Assembly: GCA_028015205.1 (NCBI GenBank)
Contig: CM051515.1
Span: 12,356,001 to 12,420,000 of the forward strand
Reading direction: 5' to 3'
Source: Mytilisepta virgata
Taxonomy: Eukaryota > Mollusca > Bivalvia > Mytilida > Mytilidae
DNA: 64,000 nt
The stretch's first letter is position 1. The number at the start of each line of letters is the position of its first letter. Positions 11,930 through 23,722 of the stretch are shown one piece after another. The translations under genes were made by a program, and so were the position numbers. A model generated the notes under the pieces. It was not told the origin of the DNA. It made no database searches and worked only from the letters and a program-made list of their open reading frames with translations.

Positions 11930-13270
11930 GTTTGTATATGATTTTTTTTGGTCTGCCTCTAGTAACGTTATATTCTGAAGAAATAAAAATCACGAAATCG
12001 TGATCTGATTCGAGACCTTTAATATCGAACATTTCGTCCAGTGTTCATTTAAATCAGATATTGTACATATAAAAATATCGAGCGGGAGAATATATACGAA
12101 CAATTAAATTATTGATTTAATTAGTGTAAAAGTACTGAAATTATTTGTAAGTATAACGTATAGTGTTTAAACTTTTTTTTGATTCTGTATAAATTTTTGG
12201 CTGTGAACTATACATAAAAATATCTGTTTTAATCAACAAAAAATATTCTCTGAATTCAGCTATTGACATTAATTTTTGTGGATTTGGGGAAAAGCTGTAT
12301 TACTGGGTTTTAACTTCGTGGATTTCGAATTTCATAAAAAAAAGGGTTGAAATGAAAATCTGTTAAGATTATCGAAAGTGTTTAATTTTAAAAGACAATA
12401 AACAGTTTTAGGTCCGATGGATTTATTTTGAGGTAAAATCAATACTTAATTAAGTTATACAAATATATACTAGTCAAAAAGAGAAAGAAATGTTATATAC
12501 CTTTAAACCCAAATTTATCAAAGAATATTGAAAGTGATAAAAAAGGCAATTAATCTGCTAAAATTTATCATTCAATAAAAATTATTTAATTGATCTCGAT
12601 AATCTGATATGGCAAGAACAGGTATAAAATCTGGATTTTTTTTATCGAAAGGCTCAAATTCAATTTCGCAAAAGTCATGACCAAAATCATCATCAGAATT
12701 GGAAAATAAAAATTTTGTAGTCCAGTATTATTGAAACCGAACAATATGGCAATCAGACATTATTCGTGCTTCAAACTTAATGTGAAAATTTCAATTTTTT
12801 TGAAATTTTATGGTAAAAAAGTGGTTTTTATAATCTAAAAAAAATGCGACAAAAATTGTTTTTTGCACAAAATCTAAGGTTTTGACGAGAAAACAACGCC
12901 CTGTGAACATGAGAAGGAACACACAATTTTTAAGCTCGCTACGACGTTTTGAAATCTTGTGTCCATTGGAAATACATTACCATGTAACGTTTCTTTTTTT
13001 GACCATAGTATATAACAATTTAGGGATTAATCAAAGTATAGTATTCAAAGAATTATTAAAAATTTCTTTTGATTCTTAAATTCGTGTATTGACCTGTACG
13101 CGAAATCCACTAATAATAAGTGTCTCAATGCTATATTCTTCTTACATCATGTATATGTTTGAAATCAGCTTAATCGAGGAAAGCATTGTCGTTTATTTTA
13201 AATTTGGTAAGTACAAATGAAGTACAAGTTCTTTTGTTTCCAGTTTGACCGTTTTAAATATTATCATATT
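11930..13270 (+). repeat. segmental duplication block 1a (partner 33,515-34,280)
   Basis: Many stretches match the later block in the same order and orientation: TCTGCCTCTAGT, AAATCAGATAT, GTATAACGTATA, CTTCGTGGATTTCGAATTTC, GAAAGTGTTTAATTT, AAATTCGTGTATTGACCTGT. A segment of about 530 bp (12,460-12,995) is absent from the partner. It lies 10 kb after the FUT-A start, as the partner lies 13 kb after FUT-B, so it looks like duplicated intergenic DNA. No gene is seen. Confidence 0.7.
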
Positions 13271-13551
13271 GTTGGCAAATAATATGTAGCTTGCATGTAT
13301 TAACTACAAAATAAAATGATAGCTATAAACAAACAAGATATTTTCATCTCAAGAACGATTAATAATTAATCATCAAATTGAATCCAAATACCTTCAAAAA
13401 CCCAAGACAGTCATCAAGTTGTTCGTGTTTTAAAAAGGTGATCGCCAAAGAAGGTACGTGTTTTACTATGCGGTACAATTAACTTATTAAAGGTAAAACA
13501 TTCCTACCATGTCTACAGTATCGAGGTACACTATTGACAGAAAAAAACGAC

Positions 13552-13552
<1 letters not shown>

Positions 13553-13585
<33 letters not shown>

Positions 13586-13760
13586 TTCTTTATTTATCGA
13601 GGGTTACTCAATTAGACTTAATCTAATTTTCATTGAGGCCCTCCAAACATCCATTAACAAAATCATACACATTCATACAATACACATTCACATAATAATA
13701 ATCAACAAATTATAAACAGTATATAATAAACGTATATAACATGTGTATAATGATATAGTA
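13553..13760 (-). mobile_element. LINE 3' end with (TTAC)n tail
   Basis: A (GTAA)n run of about eight units at 13,553-13,584 is, on the minus strand, the microsatellite tail of a LINE 3'UTR that contains GGAGGGCCTCAATGAAAATT and AATAAAG just before it. No coding part remains. Confidence 0.6.
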
Positions 13761-15274
13761 CATTTTCCTTAAACTCCATTAACACTGCAAACGTTGTTAT
13801 ACCGTAAAAGAGAATAATTCCGACTTTCGGAACACACAATTCAAATTATTTGAATTTTTTCAAGAATCGCGTAAGAGGTATAGTTATTTATATTAAACTA
13901 AGATTTAAAAAAAATTGAATATTTTTTTTTAGATATTTAAAATTTTCTGTTATCTTGCTACAAGTCCCATCCTTTTTTATTTTGCTTCAATTTTCTGTAT
14001 TTTTATACTTTCTATTATATAGAATCGTTTTAGTTAGACCGACATCAAACTAACTAACACATGGAAAAAGATAAATTTGATAAAAATTGAAATAAGAAAA
14101 CCATTTATACGGAAGGAACTTGTAGCTAGTCTATGTAATCACATTTCACAAACCGTTGTGTAATGATCAATGGGATTTCTTACACTGTTATCAGGAGCGG
14201 GTCCAGGTGAGGGCGTAATGTGAGTACGCCCCCCCCCCCCCCCCCCCCCCCTTTTAAAAAAAACTATTGTAATCTGCTTATATTATATTGAATATGGCAA
14301 TTTATCGTATTCATTATTTAAACACATACTCTAAAATATACATGCTCCAAGTCAGAAACCGTTACCTTAGTGCATTTCACAAATATTTTATGTTTTTTAG
14401 CAAAAAAAAAGTCCAAAAAATTTCCCCCCCCCCTTTCAAATATCCTGGAAACGCCCTTGGTTATTCCGAATGTGAATCAAACTCGAAGTTAGGGTTCCGT
14501 TTCAGGAATATTCGTATGACTAAGATTAGTTGTAAGAATGATCTCATTTCCGGTTTTCCATATCTTTGTTCTGTTGACGACATGGAACCAGTCTCGATCG
14601 CAGTTGTTTGAATGTTTTTTTTTAAACGGGACACTGGTTTGCAAATTCCCATCTTAGTTGACAAGGCTTGCCAGTTGTCTTGCAGAACTTCGGTATTTTT
14701 AGCGCTACTGAGCTGTTTGACCCTGTAAATGTCGAAAAATAGTAGAATAAAATGCGCTGAATTTCCTGCTCTCTTGTCCTCCGACTCGAGAGTGATTAGC
14801 ATTACTTGGTATAACGTTCCCCAATCAACTTGTTCCCCAATCCACTTGTTCCCCAATACACTATAACTAAATAACTTTATGCTAATTCAGGAGGGCAGGT
14901 TTTATTGGCGGAGGCCTGAGAGGTTAGACGAGTCCGATTGCAATAATCAGTTTACATCCCATCTGTTTTAAAATTATTAATAATCATTCATCTCAAAGGT
15001 AATTGTGAATCTCAATTTTAAACGGTGAATTAATACTCTTACATCATAGTTATTTAATAACTTTAAAGAGCATCGGTAGAAAACAACTCTTTTGTTCTAG
15101 AAAGGGTGATCCACGCCAGACCATCCCGGCATATTTTCTTTGTTAAGCAACAATTTGGCGGGAACATTAAATCCACTATTAAAACTTTAAAAATCAACTG
15201 TCTGATTAATTATACAGAAAAAAAAACTATTAATAATTTAAAACTTTATTTGAAAATTTTTAATGTCTATAGCA
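13761..15274. other. non-coding stretch with poly-C tract
   Basis: Holds a run of about 22 C at 14,229-14,250, a second C run near 14,424, and TTGTTCCCCAAT repeated at 14,815-14,855. A 131-codon minus-strand frame (14,856-14,461) opens on TTG and matches nothing I recognise, so I do not call it a gene. Confidence 0.35.
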
Positions 15275-15365
15275 GGATTTGGACCTGGGACCTCTTGCAT
15301 TTTAGAATTTCAGAGACGAATCGATACAAACTTACTGAGCTACGATTGCTCATGCCGGTTCAACG
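15275..15365 (-). repeat. tRNA-like sequence, probably a SINE head
   Basis: On the minus strand there is a tRNA-type A box (TAGCTCAGTAAG) and, about 45 nt on, a B-box-like GGTCCCAGGTCCAAATCC. The arms do not pair well enough for a functional tRNA, so a SINE or tRNA pseudogene is likelier. Confidence 0.4.
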
Positions 15366-16314
15366 TTGTTTTTTTTCTTGTAGACCTTTCTTAGCAGTTC
15401 CATGGAGAAAAGCAGAAGTTAAATTTCCACTTATTAAATATTTGCCACTTGAAAAAGCCTTCGCAAAAATTTTCTTGAGATGAAGGTAAACTTTTCATGT
15501 CAATTTCTTGGATCCGTTAAATATAGAGCTGTTAAAATTTGTTTTCAATCAAAGAAAGGTGAGCAATGGTTCTATCCATTAGGGTCAATCAGGTTTGGAA
15601 TTGACGTATGTGGAGGATTTAGCTTATGTTTGATACGAGAAATAACGCTATTATGGTTGTTGTTAGGAGTAAAATGTTCTTTAAAATAGTTGATATGAAT
15701 ACCAACCATTTTCATTACTGAATTGAAAAACGAATCTAAGGATTTTATTATCAACTTCTTCTCGTTTCATCCATTTTTTGCATTAAGTATGGAGTTAGTC
15801 GTGGATGATGTTACGACACTCATTCCACTTAATAATTGACGGGAGACGATATTTAGGTCCTTTTCTAAGGAATGATTTCAACTCTAGGTCCTGGACGATG
15901 TTAAGGTCTCCTATTATAGCATGGGAACTGGGGCCATAAATGTATTTGGAATTACTGCAATTTCAAGACGTAGGTATATTATCACTGATATTAATATCTT
16001 CACCCACCTCGCTATATTTAACAAGAACTATCCGACGTATTTAAATTTGAGTATATGTTTAAAACTATCATTTTGATAACCTTCAGAAGCACAATGACTT
16101 AATGATGCAGGACCTCCTCAAATAAATCTCCATCTGAATGTAACTACAAGAAATTATTTACTAAGGCAGTAATATACTGTAAATTCAGAAATTATTGCGT
16201 GCATTTAGTATTGCGATTTTGTCATTTTTGACCAAAATAGGATTTTAAACATCCCGCTTCATTCATACAAAAAATTCCAAAATGCGAGTTTAAATTATTG
16301 CAATTACAACACGG
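15366..16314. other. non-coding stretch
   Basis: Short open frames only, none with recognisable motifs. Confidence 0.3.
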
Positions 16315-16966
16315 TCACATTTTTCGCAATAATAAAAACATCGCAATAATTTCCGAATTTACAGTATAAGAATATATTGTGATGACACCTAACAATAAAA
16401 TATACAATAAGAGATAAATTCTATATTTAATATATTGTTTTATGTTATATCCACATACTAGTATTCTGAACTGAATCTGACTCAACAATTTTGTCCAATC
16501 ACAGATTGGACTTTCGAGTATGCGTATTCTGTTGCCATAGTTAAGCGTCCTTAAGTTCAAAGGGCACAAACCGTAATGAAATAAATATTTCCGGGTAGAT
16601 TTTTTGTAAACATTACAAATAAGAGGGAGCTCAGTATTATCAAAATAACCAGGAATTTTTTCTTTAACAGCATGGTCGTTAAGGATACTGGTAATATTTA
16701 TAAAATCAAAACCTTTTTTTGCCATATTAGATTTTAAGAAAATGTTTTTTTTTATGATTTTCAGGGCGATCAATTTTGGGAAACAGTTTAAAATAACAGT
16801 ATGCAATTATGATTTGGAGGATTTCATACATAGGACTGTCATATGGAATTTTGTTGCAGTAGGTCACATGTCCGATATCTAGGTCGGCGGCACGGGATTC
16901 CTCGCATTCCTGAGAACAATATATGAACAATAGAATTTGTGACGTCATTTGCCGCAGGAACGGCAT
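16315..16966 (-). pseudogene. retroelement ORF fragment (tentative)
   Basis: The minus-strand frame contains KGFDFINITSILNDHAVKEK and IPGYFDNTELPLICNVYKKS, which I associate with the N-terminal region of the mussel RT elements whose C-terminal parts are at 5,981-6,295 and 10,904-11,239. The upstream minus-strand frame (16,966-16,727) overlaps in another phase, implying a frameshift. The family link rests on memory of similar sequences. Confidence 0.4.
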
Positions 16967-16989
16967 TATCCCGACTCTGTTAAAAATTG

Positions 16990-17115
16990 CAGTCAGTTAC
17001 AGGGCGATACGGGAATATAGGGAATTGCCTGAAAAAATTTCGTATCGGGTCTCAGCTGATATGAAATTTTTTCAGGCCTCCATATATTCCCCCCCCCCCG
17101 ATAACGGACTGTATA
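16990..17115. mobile_element. short foldback repeat
   Basis: GGGAATATAGGGAATTGCCT and GAAAAAATTT on the left are answered by AAATTTTTTCAGGC and CCTCCATATATTCCC on the right around a centre near 17,055. Palindromic, MITE-like, with a C run in the right arm. Confidence 0.4.
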
Positions 17116-17804
17116 ACTAATATTACTCCCCTACTAAGAGGTAAGGTGTGTGAATTAATTCATTTTATTTTCAAACATGTCAAGACACAACATATTTTTG
17201 TCAATATTTACCATTTTGTAAGATCTGCCATCTTTATTCAGAATACTTGTTTTCTTTTCGTGTCTTGCCAAATATTTACAGGTGATTTATAAAAGCCTGG
17301 GCTGTAACTGAGTATTGCTTTAATTTGATGACTGCCACACACCCCCTACCATTTTCCCCTAGATTGTGTACATTCAAGATGTCCATATCAAACAATAACA
17401 AACAATATTCATTTTAAGAATATATATATATCTACATTGTCACTGCACACTATTCATATTAATACCTACCTGTTCCAATGGTTAAACGATCACCTTCTTA
17501 TTTATCATTTTCACTGTGACCTTCCTTTCTGCATGAACCTTTCTTTTGGTGTGAACATGGGTTGATAAAAAACGAGGAACACTGCAAAGGCTGGATTTGT
17601 TTTATATACTAAATACAATTTGTGAAATTTTCTGTAGATTTTCCAAGTAGTTTTCTACTATATAAATCCTTGGCCAAAGTTACTGTTCACTATCAGAAAA
17701 TGATGAAGGCCAAAATTTAGTTGTTCTGCAATTAATATTTGATAAAAAAAAAGGGTTTAAAACTGCAATTATTCATTATGTATCTGATGGTTTCAACTTC
17801 TCTC

Positions 17805-18400
17805 AAGTCTCAAGTTTTTTATTTATCAAGACCAAAACTGTGAACAGATACAATCAACAATTGAACAGATAGCATATGATACAAATACATTCACAACAAG
17901 TGGACGGCGATGACATTAATTTATGATAGACAGTACAATTTTACAAAATCGTGCTAATTTAGAACATAAAATCACCCGTATACAAATTAAGTACATAATT
18001 TTTTAATATTAGGTTTTAAGGAAAGGACATACAAGCAAGTAATGAAACTCATCTCCGAGAGAATCACAATCACAGATATCACACTTTCTATCATCACGGT
18101 TTATATTCCAAAATCTACCGCTTTCAATTGGTAACTTATGATTAACATATCTAAAATTACATAAAGCTTTTCTTAAGTCAAATGGAAGAACATTTAAATA
18201 ACTCTCAAATTTATGCTCTTTCTTAAATATTCTATAATTCAAACACTTCGGAGAATTAAATACAATATCAACCCAAGACTGTTTATATTGATCACATACT
18301 CTTGTTTTTACATTTTTAGCTAACTGTAAATTTTTCGGCACATTTTGTGACATTCAGTAATTAGAAAATCCACATTCATTCAATGTATTTTCAATCTCTC
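17805..18400 (-). pseudogene. LINE 3' fragment with terminal zinc knuckle
   Basis: The minus-strand frame 18,353-18,009 encodes the C-terminus of a LINE polyprotein, with KLPIESGRFWNINRDDRKCD followed by ICDCDSLGDEFHYLLVCPF, the usual CxxC...H...C zinc-knuckle pattern. The 3'UTR runs to about 17,805 with AATAAA near its end. 5'-truncated. Confidence 0.75.
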
Positions 18401-19399
18401 CATTCCTTCTTTTATCTATTTTTATTCCTGATGGTTAGAGAGTTGTGCAAAGGACAGTAACTCATGCAAAGAAGCTGATGTTTTTACTGATATTTCATCC
18501 TATTTTACAGAAAAATGGCTCCTTAGTAACATGTACCCCACTCGTTTTATTTTTTTCATATCTTCACTGGTATTTATTCATAGCATATAATTATAGCTTG
18601 TGGTTTTTGGAGATGGATTTTGATATTTAAAAGAAATTTTATATACATCGTTTTTATCTTTTTTCCCCAGTTTGTACACAAATTGAAGGCATTTTTGATA
18701 TCTTAAATTCAATATTGTTAAATACTACTGCAACACAGATATTTTAAAAGGTTTTTCTAACCATTACCTATTGAAAAAAATTTTAAAAATCATAAAAAAA
18801 ATCGCTAATATTCAGGGTTTTGCTATTATATGAAAAAAGGGGATCTTATCAAAATTTAATAGTTCCAAAATTAAATGGTTTCCATGGTAACCAGAAGAAA
18901 AAAAAATTAAAAAAAATATTGTTGTTTTCTTTTATTTGGACATAATGGACAGAGTGATTGCATTTTAGATAAAATGTATGTTCATACGTGACCATGTATT
19001 TTTCGTCCTTACAGAGAAATCCCTACTTGCGGAGCTCGTGATGCATACGTATTTTATCATTTTTGACAGAGTTATTGTTCCTCACAGCAGGTGTGATTTC
19101 GAGGTCACTCGTTAGAATTTAATGAAAAAGATTGAGGAGTTCGACAAAAAACGGAATTCCCTACAAACAACATTATCTGTGCAATCAAGAACATAGGACT
19201 TTTTCATTTTTTCACTGATAAGACATTGAAAATTTTCATATTATCCCAACTACATAAAATTAACAGCACATCCTATATAATGAGGAATTCCCTTCGCCTT
19301 TCGGGGTTTTCTGCTTTATCATTCGGATTGAAAGCGTGTTCCTAGTGAGCCACCTGCTGTAAAGAACGACAACTTTTGGCGGGATAGTCAACCGCAAGT
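18401..19399. other. non-coding stretch
   Basis: AT-rich, no gene recognised. Confidence 0.3.
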
Positions 19400-19530
19400 C
19401 AGGAATTGGTGTTTAAATATCTTCGACATTAACGAATAATCCGGTGATCAAACAAAACATCGTACTTGGTTTAACTGTTGACACATTTGAAGACTAATTG
19501 TTTGAAAACAAAGACAATAATTCCCAGTAA
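19400..19530 (+). repeat. segmental duplication block 2a (partner 36,040-37,035)
   Basis: CTTCGACATTA, AATCCGGTGATCAAACAAAA, GACTAATTGT and GTTTGAAAACAAAGACAATA reappear in order at 36,050-37,015. In the partner they are interrupted by about 820 bp that look like a transposon. Both blocks lie just upstream of a fucosyltransferase gene. Confidence 0.6.
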
Positions 19531-19610
19531 CAACATGCCAATGTAAAGAACAACATAAAATGATTATAGTGGTATAATCCAAATACATGTATAGGTTATA
19601 GAATAGATTT

Positions 19611-19671
19611 CCATGTATTATGAACATTATTGGCCAAGGGGAAGCCGCGCCATTATGTTCATAATACATGG
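19611..19671. repeat. 61-bp hairpin
   Basis: CCATGTATTATGAACAT at 19,611-19,627 is the exact inverse of 19,655-19,671, with a 27-nt loop. Probably a small foldback element. Confidence 0.6.
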
Positions 19672-20059
19672 AGATACATTCGTTGACTAATTTTATACAA
19701 TTACAGTCTTTTGTAGAGGTAGATATGAGTTTTAATAGACCTAAAAAATTAATATTGACCGACGGAAATCAAGATTACAATTTTGTATGGAAAGTAAATA
19801 ACATGGGTGAGTATTTTAATTTAATTATAATTTACAAAAAAAAATGCTTTATGTCAGAATTACTTATTATTTTTCATCAAGTCGGTTGTTACATAATATC
19901 AACATCAGTTACTTTCTGTTAGAATCAGTACGGTTTTTTGTATATATTTTGGAGGATTCCAATCAATGAGGACTGAACATAACCCTTTCTTAGAAGTTTT
20001 TGGAGTTCGGTAACCTATATTTCCCTTCGTATTCTTCTGTTTTCCTTATCAGCTCTTCG

Positions 20060-20275
20060 TGTTAAGTAAAGTCAAGAAATACCGAAGGGATATTCGAAGG
20101 AGGGGAAAATCGACAAAAAACTGACAAACCTCGGAGAACATCGAAGACAAGACCAAAACAATACAAACACTACACTTAAAAACTAAAAACATATGAACAA
20201 CATGGACCCCACCAAAAACGGGGTAGACTCAGGTGCTCCGGAAGAGTAAGCAGTCTCTGCTTCCTGCAGGGCGTA
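20060..20275 (-). mobile_element. 3' tail of the RT element seen at 10,381-11,240
   Basis: GTAGACTCAGGTGCTCCGGA and the following AGAGTAAGCA...CTTCCTGCAGG match 10,494-10,543 in the same orientation. The end lies immediately before the region of homology shared by the FUT genes. Confidence 0.5.
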
Positions 20276-20423
20276 TATCTAATCGATTTAATCCTTTTTT
20301 TCTCCGTTTTGTAAGTTATTACGAATGTCAATTGTTGATTTGAAGAGATCTATTGATACTGTTATGTTATTTAATTATTCTGATTAATCCATTAATATTT
20401 TAGGGAGAAGAAATTCTTTCCGT

Positions 20424-21524
20424 TTGTTATTGAGAAAAAGAATAGCACCTTTTTTCTTAATATTATGTGGATTTTATTTTCTTATGGGAATTATCGTGTC
20501 TAGAACTTCTCAGTTCAAACAATTGATTGGGAATTTTGCTTTAAATGAACATTTCATAAAGTACAATGTAACATTTCGAAAACATTCGAATCATATGAAA
20601 ATTCTTTTATGGACCGATTTTTTTGACAGCATGGATTGGTTAGAGGGTATTCGAAAGGAATTTCAAAATTGCAATTGTTCAGTGACTTCCGATAAAAATG
20701 AAATCCAGGCTGTGGATGCAGTTGTTTTTCATCTGACGGATTTGAGGATTTACAAAAATCTTCCGAAATATAGAGCAGCAGATCAGGTATGGATTCTGTT
20801 TACAGCTGAACCACCGCCTCATGTTTTTTCGATAGGCTTACATGTTCCGAATATGACGTTTAATTGGACTATGTCTTACAGGCAAGATTCAACTATCAGG
20901 GTTTTATACGGTAAAATGATCGAATTGACCGAGAAAGAAAAGTCCAAATTGAAATTAAGTCAGTCTTTTTGTAAAAGTAAACCTAAATTTATGGCATCCG
21001 TTATAGGTAACTGTTTTGACGATGCAAGGCGGTACTGGGAAATTGATGAACTAAAAAAATACGTCCCTATAGATGAATACGGAAGGTGTGGTGACCTGAT
21101 TTGCCCAAGAACACAGGAATGCCATAACATAATGAATGAATACAAATTTAAAATAGCCATTGAGAATAGTCACTGCCGAGATTACGTGTCTGAAAAGTTT
21201 TGGGTGGCTCTGTTGGAGAGGGCTATTCCCGTGGTAAATTGGAAACGAAATCAGATTTCTGCTGTACCACCAAATTCATATATAAATATTAATGATTTTA
21301 ATTCTATCCATGAAGTGGCAAAATATTTGATAAAAGTTAGTGAAAATTGTTCCTTGTATAGGTCTTATTTTGACTGGAAGAAGCATTACAAGGTGGATCA
21401 AACGTCACTTCCGAAATCTTTCCCTGCCATATTCGAGAGACTGCGTTCTAGCACAGGATACCAGGCTCAAACATTAGTTGATCCATGGAAATGGATAAAA
21501 GACGATACATGTGAAATGTGGTCG
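20424..21524 (+). CDS. alpha-1,3-fucosyltransferase (GT10), FUT-B, main exon; start codon lost
   Basis: Same enzyme family and exon as FUT-A and FUT-C, with AEPPPH, FNWTMSYR, YGK, GRCG and ENSHCRDYVSEKFW all present. After the acceptor (TAG at 20,401-20,403) the exon begins GGAGAAGAA as in FUT-C, but a net 7-nt deletion has removed the ancestral ATG. 20,424 is the in-frame TTG where homology resumes, not a proven start. The first in-frame ATG (20,484) lies near the end of the hydrophobic anchor, so a protein starting there would lose most of the membrane segment. An upstream coding exon could rescue the frame. The exon ends after the same Ser as in the paralogues at donor GTAAGC (21,525); the read-through stop is at 21,557. 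The Cys corresponding to 343 is Phe. Either a gene with a new start or an early pseudogene. Confidence 0.8.
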
Positions 21525-23248
21525 GTAAGCAATGAAATTTTTAAACACAATACTTAGACACAATCTTGCAATTATGGTATAGGTAGGATTACTAGTAAGT
21601 ATATATATTGTGTTATAACTCATTGGAACAAGGTAGAGCATGCCTAATACACTGAGCTTCTTTTTCGGGCATCTTGCAAATTTGTATGTAAATATATAAT
21701 TCTCAACGAGCAACTAGTATTTGATATAATATAAAATTTATATCTTTTTAAAAATTGACAAAAATGCATAAATAGCAAAATTACAAAATTTTATTCTAAA
21801 AAGAACCCTTTTCAGGGGAGATAATCGGCAGATTTTTTTTCTAATATTTTAGTGTTTTGGAATTAACAACAAAAAATGAAGGTGACCCCAATTTTTCTTT
21901 TAAGAATATGAAACTATGTCAGATAAGTGTTCTTTTCACAATTTTATAAAAAAAATTCTATCTGCCATTTTTTTTATTTACGAGAAATTTTGATTTTCCC
22001 TATATAATCTATATACCAACATTAAGACTCAATTATCTCAAAATCGAGAACGGTGACCAATGTTGTTTAAATTGAAATTTCAAAGTATATCCATGCAACA
22101 TCCTGCCTTGAAAAAATTAGGAAAATCAATCTGCTAAAAATATTAGTATTGATCTATCTTAAAAACTATATCCGACGCATTTTTCGACGTACACCCTCGT
22201 ATTCATTTGTTTTTTTTACTTTAGACGATGGTTCAGCATGGATTAATAAGTAGATATTTTATCAAATACTATGTTTTATATATTGTTATGAGGTACAATT
22301 TTTATTGTCTATGAATTTTATTTTTCATCGGCTGAATATAGACCAAAGAACCGAAGATGTTTTTCACAACATCAAAATTAACATAATTTTGGTCCAATCA
22401 CAGTACAGATAATTAACAACGCTCGTGCTAGTTGTTTTATAGTCAGACCCCTTTAATATAAAAAGGAAAAAAACGAAACTATATCGAATGCTTCGAAAAA
22501 TGACACATTTAGCGGTGATCTTTGGGTGGTAATTAGCGTGGTCATCAAAATCTCGTTTTGAGTTGTGATACTTCGGCTTTGACAGTTTTGGATTGCAACA
22601 ATTGCTTTTGTAATATGTTCCTGCAATCGTCCGTCGCTCGGGTTAATTAAAACAAGTACATCAAAAGATTGCTTGACCTGTCAAAAGTGAGCGGTAAGGT
22701 ACAATTATGAGAAATATCTTATCTTGACAATGTCCTAGTAATTTGTCATAAGTTTTACTCCAAAAAGATATTGAGGATCTCCTGAAATCAATATATGTAA
22801 GTTGATAAATATTTTAGCAAGTCCTAAAATCTATTATAGAGATCCTGAAATCGCATAGTTCGAAATCCTGAAATATCAATGGTGCTCCTGAAGTCGGCTT
22901 TTGGGGGTCTTAAAATATTCCAGGAGCTCCAGAAATCGAATTGTGGAGTTAACAGATATTTGAGGACCACTTAAAATGCAATAATTTGAAATAATACTAC
23001 GTATCATATGACGAAAAGCATCGCATTGAAAGTATACATAAAGTCAAAATAGGAGTACACTATTCTGACAAATAAAGCAAATACTAGTATGCAGTGGGAG
23101 GCGATGTTTTCCCCAAGCACAGTGACTTTAAGATAGAGAACAGCAATCATAGAATAAAGAAGAATGATTGTGCATCAAATATTAAAATTTGTATGTGTCG
23201 ATGTTGTGTTTTATGATACGATTTTAGCAAAGGTTTTCTTTTTTTCAG
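21525..23248 (+). other. FUT-B last intron (1,724 bp)
   Basis: GTAAGC donor, T-rich tract and CAG acceptor (23,246-23,248). 22,340-22,760 aligns with the FUT-A intron, including ATCAAAATTAACATAATTTT and ATCAAAATCTCGTTTTGAG. 22,780-22,990 contains repeated short phrases (CTCCTGAAATC, CTTAAAAT). Confidence 0.7.
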
Positions 23249-23308
23249 ATACCTAACATGATAAAAAGAAGATGGGATCGGTTTATGTATGATTTTAAAA
23301 TTCTGTGA
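23249..23308 (+). CDS. FUT-B terminal coding exon
   Basis: Encodes IPNMIKRRWDRFMYDFKIL and a TGA, in phase 0 with the main exon. Relative to FUT-A only one residue changes (Ser2 to Pro). The intact reading frame here argues that FUT-B is recent or still constrained despite the lost ATG. Confidence 0.75.
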   Translation: MPNMIKRRWDRFMYDFKIL

Positions 23309-23584
23309 AAGTCAGTTACTTGTTAAAGTGTCTCTACGGAGATCATTGGAGCATACGCTTATAGAGATCACTGATGTAATAATCTCGGTTATAATATAAG
23401 AGTTTTTCTGGAAAAAATTATGACAAGTATTTCTGAATTTGTGAGGCATACGATTTAAGTAATTGACAGCTAGTAAAACACACAAAAACAAGAACCATTT
23501 TATAATGCAATTAACAACCATGTATGGTTTGTGACGTCTTTGTTATTTTTTACCAGAATTCAAATCAATTGCTAAGGTTCGTAA

Positions 23585-23722
23585 TGGGTATTTTCGAAAA
23601 AAAACTTTAAGTGTTGGTGTATTCCGGAAAAAAAATAGAACTACTTTAAATGTCGGGTATATTTTTTAAAAAAAACATGTACACAAAAACAGAACGAGCT
23701 TACGTGCTGGGTATATTCCGAA
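23585..23722 (+). repeat. decayed 51-bp minisatellite, split by a transposon
   Basis: Words GGGTATATTCCGAAA, AAAACAGAACGA and ACTTTAAGTGTTGG match the array behind FUT-A. The array breaks off at 23,722 and resumes at about 25,631 (ACACATGCCAAAAAACAGGA). Confidence 0.65.

Noticed and set aside
14461..14856. 131-codon minus-strand frame as a gene
   Set aside because: It starts on TTG, lies over repeat-like sequence, has no recognisable domain, and I see no supporting splice or promoter signal.
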